A DNA stretch of 64,000 bases from Macquaria australasica (taxonomy: Eukaryota; Chordata; Actinopteri; Centrarchiformes; Percichthyidae). The notes below the pieces were generated by a model. It saw nothing but the letters and a program-made list of their open reading frames with translations, did no database searches and was not told where the DNA came from. The position numbers were made by a program, and so were the translations under genes. The stretch covers positions 620,001 through 684,000 of the forward strand of contig SEMN01000125.1 of the NCBI GenBank assembly GCA_005408345.1, written 5' to 3'. Below are positions 60,553 through 64,000 of the stretch, piece by piece; within the stretch, counting starts at the first letter, position 1; every line of letters begins with the position of its first letter.

Positions 60553-60612
60553 TGAACTCTCACTCACAAACGGCAAATATGTTACCAGGACCAGAAGCAT
60601 TTCTGTGGCCAT
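60553..60612 (+). other. Candidate short internal exon
   Basis: A 60-base segment lies between a pyrimidine-rich acceptor (CTTCTTTTTCCC upstream, then TTGAGCAG) and a strong donor CCAT|GTAAGT. Two of its three frames are open, one reading SLTNGKYVTRTRSISVAM, the other continuing the ATG at 58270. No family match came to mind. Confidence 0.2.
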
Positions 60613-60728
60613 GTAAGTCATGTTGACACTATATAATCATATGACAACCAACAACAACACAGAGCTGGGTAGTGAGCTATATATATATACGAACTTCTTC
60701 CTGTTCGTGTGTTTTGTTCATTGTTTTT

Positions 60729-61160
60729 AGACAGACCAACATTTTGGTCGGTCCACCACTTTGGTCCAGACTGAAATGTTTCAGAAACTATTGAATGCCA
60801 TCACATTTTGTACAGACATTCATGGTCCCCAGAGGATGAATCCTACAGACTTTGGTGACAGAGTTTTGTTTTTCAATTAAATATCTTCACAACTATTGGA
60901 TGAATTGCAATGAAAGATGGTACAGACATTCAATTCCCCCTCAGGATGATTTGTAATAACTTTGGTGATCCTCATCACATCACATCAAAATTCAAATTTG
61001 TCCTATATTTTAGTTTATGACATTCCCAACAGCCTCAGCTGCACTAACATTTGCTATGCTAACATTTGCTAATTAGCAAATGTTAGCATGTTATCAAGCT
61101 AAAATAAATACCTGGTAGTAGCATGTTTGCATTGTCATTGCTGACGTTAGCATTTACCTC
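60729..61160 (+). repeat. Dispersed repeat family B, copy 3
   Basis: TTGGTCCAGACTGAAATGTT, GGTCCCCAGAGGATGAATCC and TGCTAACATTTGCTAATTAG match copies at 7420-7860 and 33135-33610. Confidence 0.65.
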
Positions 61161-61639
61161 AAAGCACCACTGAAAGTGCAGCTTCAGAAAGCCACCAGCC
61201 ACACTCGTCTTGTTCCTTATTTTGGGAGCATTCAGGCATCTTATAAAGCTAACTGTGGATTATCTCCCCAATTAAAGTCTGCAGGATTGCCCTGCACCTG
61301 CTAATTTTTCAGTGGAACATTCCTGAGAGCTCATAGACTTATCAACGAGGTGTTTTTGAGTCTTTGAGGAGAAATGAATGCTGTGATTGATCTTCTGAGG
61401 ACTTGTGGGACATAGCAGTTGCCCAGAACACAAAAATACATAAAGAAGTAGCTGAAACATCTTTAGAGTCTTGTTCCGTTCTTAGCATTTGGCCTATTTT
61501 TCATATACATGTATATTATATATGTGCAATATTTTTATCTTATCTATTTGTTCATACTTACAACTGCACTCAGTCACTCTATTATTTATTTCTGTCTATA
61601 CTGTGTATAGGACTATTTTTCTATTTATTTTTATTGTAT

Positions 61640-61738
61640 TTCTATATATGACACTTTTGCTGGCTGCTGCAACGCTAAAATTTCCCCGCTGTGGGACAAT
61701 AAAGGCTTATCTTATCTTATCTTATCTTATCTTATCTT
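61640..61738 (+). repeat. LINE-like 3' tail ending in (CTTAT)n
   Basis: CTAAAATTTCCCCGCTGTGG and GACAATAAAGGCTTATC followed by about six CTTAT units. L2/CR1-type LINEs of fish often end with such a tail plus microsatellite. Only the tail is recognisable; reverse transcriptase is not visible upstream. Confidence 0.55.
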
Positions 61739-61749
61739 GCGTCCTACAC

Positions 61750-64000
61750 TCTAGCGAGCCTTGCAGTTGGTGCCTGATTACTTCACACAAGTTTTACAAT
61801 ATAACTGGTGCCATTTTGGTATAATAATAACCTATGCGAGGCAATGTCATTGCTGCTTTTATCACTCCTAACAGCAAATGATAGCTTAGCATCAGGTGTA
61901 TAAGTATTGGAAAAGAGCTCCATGCTTCAAAACGGATTTAATGGCTCATTTAGCATCAGCAGATGACAAGCTACGACAACCACTTCCCGTAAACTTCTAC
62001 ACTTCTATCTAATAATGCATGACTGGTCGGGGAGGCACAGTCACTCTATGTCATGCATTCTCCTCTCTCCTGCCTGGTGACCAGCTGAGGAGGGCGTGGT
62101 GCGGTTAACATGAACCGCACGTGCAGGTGTGGCCCTCGCTGTGCTGTCACACGGTTTAATTAAGTTTTCCCTCCACGGGCGGGGAAATCTCAGGGTTTCA
62201 GCTGTAAAACTCTCTTCTCAGTCTCATTGTCTGAGACGTTAAGAGACCGCCTTGCCAGTGCAGTCTGATGAACAGCGACTAACACTGAGGGCGTGACAGG
62301 ACTTTGCGACCACAGCTAAAGTTGGAAACATGAAGCTGCACTTTGCTCCACACGAGTCTGGTTTCTGAGGTGCCAGCGCCAAAGCATTGTGTGTTCAAAC
62401 TAGCGTGCTCAAACAAAACTAGCTCTATGCTCCACATTAAGGCTTCTTTTACTCATCAAAGACAAACAAAGGCAAAGACAAAAGTCAAAACCATCCTGTA
62501 TAGTTGCTCCTATAATAATAGGCAACAAGTTGATTTATGCTCATGGGGTGTACGAGGCTGAGATCCCACACTTGGAGCAGGACCTTGCCAAGTGTCTGTC
62601 ATTTGCCTCTGGATGAGGTAGTTTCTTTCTTTGTCTATTGCTGTTTTTCCATCCCTCCTCTTTGTGTCTGTGTGGCCTTTGTTGGAGTCAGGGCCGGGTC
62701 ATTTAAGTTCCCCTCCCAGAAGTTTGGTGTTCCCCAGAAGCTATTTTTCACACAGCTCGGCCTGTCTGCTCCCACAGTTTTGATCCAGACGCCCACTAAT
62801 TGCGTTTTCTTCAGGGAAAACAACAGCGTTACAGTTCTTTTCTTTTAACCATTTTGCCTGTATTTCAAATGTACCTATACTATTGTTTAACAAATGGAAA
62901 GATATAATTTGTGTGACTAAATAGTGTGACCTGTGCTTCGATCTGACAGCTGTAAACTTTCAAAGTGGGGAGACTGTGGTTCTGCTAGAGCAGGCTGTCC
63001 TTGAGCAAGACGCAGAACCCCAATTGCCCCCGCATGGCACCTGTGCTGCCATCCATGTGTGTTGAAAGCGCTACATATATGCAGTCCATTTAGATGATTT
63101 TTAAAATGTATGAATTTGATGTAACTTTTGCCAAATCATAACTGGAAATACAAGGAAATGAGGACGCACACGAAGACGCAATGATGGCCGAATACAGACA
63201 GATACTCAGCCGCATCTGAATAAAAGCCACTCTGGGAATAATGTAAGAAAACAGCTTACATTTTACCACATAGGAGTGTGACGTCTGCTCAAGTAAAATG
63301 CCACAAATTATTAAACTTTTGTTGGATATGGCAGTGGGGACTCTTTGCAGACAGAGTGAGCTCCTGTCTCTCTCTTTCATTTCTATACTACTCTTTGTTA
63401 TACAGCAATCACAGACTGTCCAGGCAGTCTTGATTTCTACGTAGTGAATACAGTTTGTTTTCAGCCTCTGACTAACTATTGGTGCCATTTTAAGACACAT
63501 TTTAGACACATTTCCTTGGTACCAAAATACTGTTCTGTGGTACATTTCTACACTTGCATGGCTGCAGCAGCAACAGTGGCTCAGGCTGCTACCTTTGAGT
63601 TGCTGACCTTTGACCTTAGTGGAGTACAGACAACATCTTCCTCCGCATGGAGCCAGCTGCCTGTCTCCGACATTAATCAGAAAGGCAGTTTTTATGACTC
63701 CCAAACAGCTGTGATCAAAGAAAGTTTTGTAAAATTAGTTGGAAAACCTCCTGCTGTTGATTTAAACATGTATTCATCTGAGGAATGAAATCTAATAATA
63801 ATAAATACTGAACACATGAACCAGCAAACTTTTGCGGGAAGTCTGGACTTTTATAACAGGCTGGAACCCAAACCTTCTTCACCGACTGAGCATCGTTGAC
63901 ATGGGCCACAACATGACGCAGCACCAATGAAAACCCACGAGAAAGTCCCACTTTAATGTTTCTTACATGACAAAATATGGACGTTGTACATGCGTCACGA
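61750..64000. other. Right edge, no gene supported
   Basis: 62030-62330 is of even composition with TTTAATTAAG and GGGCGGGGAAA blocks and might be regulatory. 62990-63092 carries GTCCTTGAGCAAGACGCAG and GAAAGCGCTACATATATGC, a degenerate copy of a common fish repeat tail. The ORFs up to 204 codons on the - strand (63090-63704) overlap that repeat and lack protein-like features. Confidence 0.5.

Noticed and set aside
63090..63704. 204-codon ORF on the - strand
   Set aside because: It overlaps a degenerate repeat tail, has no domain-like pattern, no plausible splice context and irregular composition; a chance frame.
1..64000. CRISPR arrays, operons, tRNA or rRNA genes
   Set aside because: Repeats found are simple or transposon-derived; gene structure is eukaryotic. 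No tRNA cloverleaf or rRNA sequence was recognised by eye.

Overview
The window is vertebrate nuclear DNA, most likely from a ray-finned (teleost) fish. Genes are split by GT-AG introns, large spaces are non-coding, microsatellites are common, and several high-copy repeat families typical of teleosts are present. No prokaryotic or CRISPR-like structure was seen.

Layout from left to right. (1) 1-1799: the 3' end of a Ty3/gypsy chromovirus-type retrotransposon (integrase plus chromodomain, then a putative 3' LTR). (2) About 2500-13740: lmo1, a two-LIM-domain transcription cofactor, + strand, four coding exons and a possible spliced 3'UTR exon. (3) 15189-21106: ric3, a chaperone for nicotinic receptor assembly, + strand, six exons. 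(4) 22151-23260: an intronless coiled-coil gene on the - strand that I do not recognise, with its own TATA box and poly(A) signal; it converges on ric3. (5) 24251-28207: psma1, proteasome subunit alpha 1, - strand, ten coding exons, 265 residues. (6) About 28300-46400: an 18 kb space with repeats and possible regulatory DNA but no gene I can support. (7) About 46550-51760: calca, + strand, with a non-coding first exon, common exons 2-3, a calcitonin exon 4, a CGRP exon 5 and a non-coding exon 6, so one gene encodes two hormones by alternative splicing. (8) 51800-64000: mostly repeats and non-coding DNA, with one weak candidate for the 5' exons of a further gene.

The order lmo1-ric3-(coiled-coil gene)-psma1-calca joins two blocks that lie several megabases apart on human 11p15. 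The genes do not form one pathway. Points most worth following up are a dense set of TGCATG (Fox/RBFOX) hexamers around the calcitonin exon, the unrecognised intronless coiled-coil gene and the apparent frame switch at its C-terminus, a possible intron just after the lmo1 stop codon, the divergent last exon of ric3, and a THAP-domain fragment lying between short inverted repeats.

Exon boundaries were read by eye from reading frame, splice sites and remembered family sequences. No alignment or search was run.
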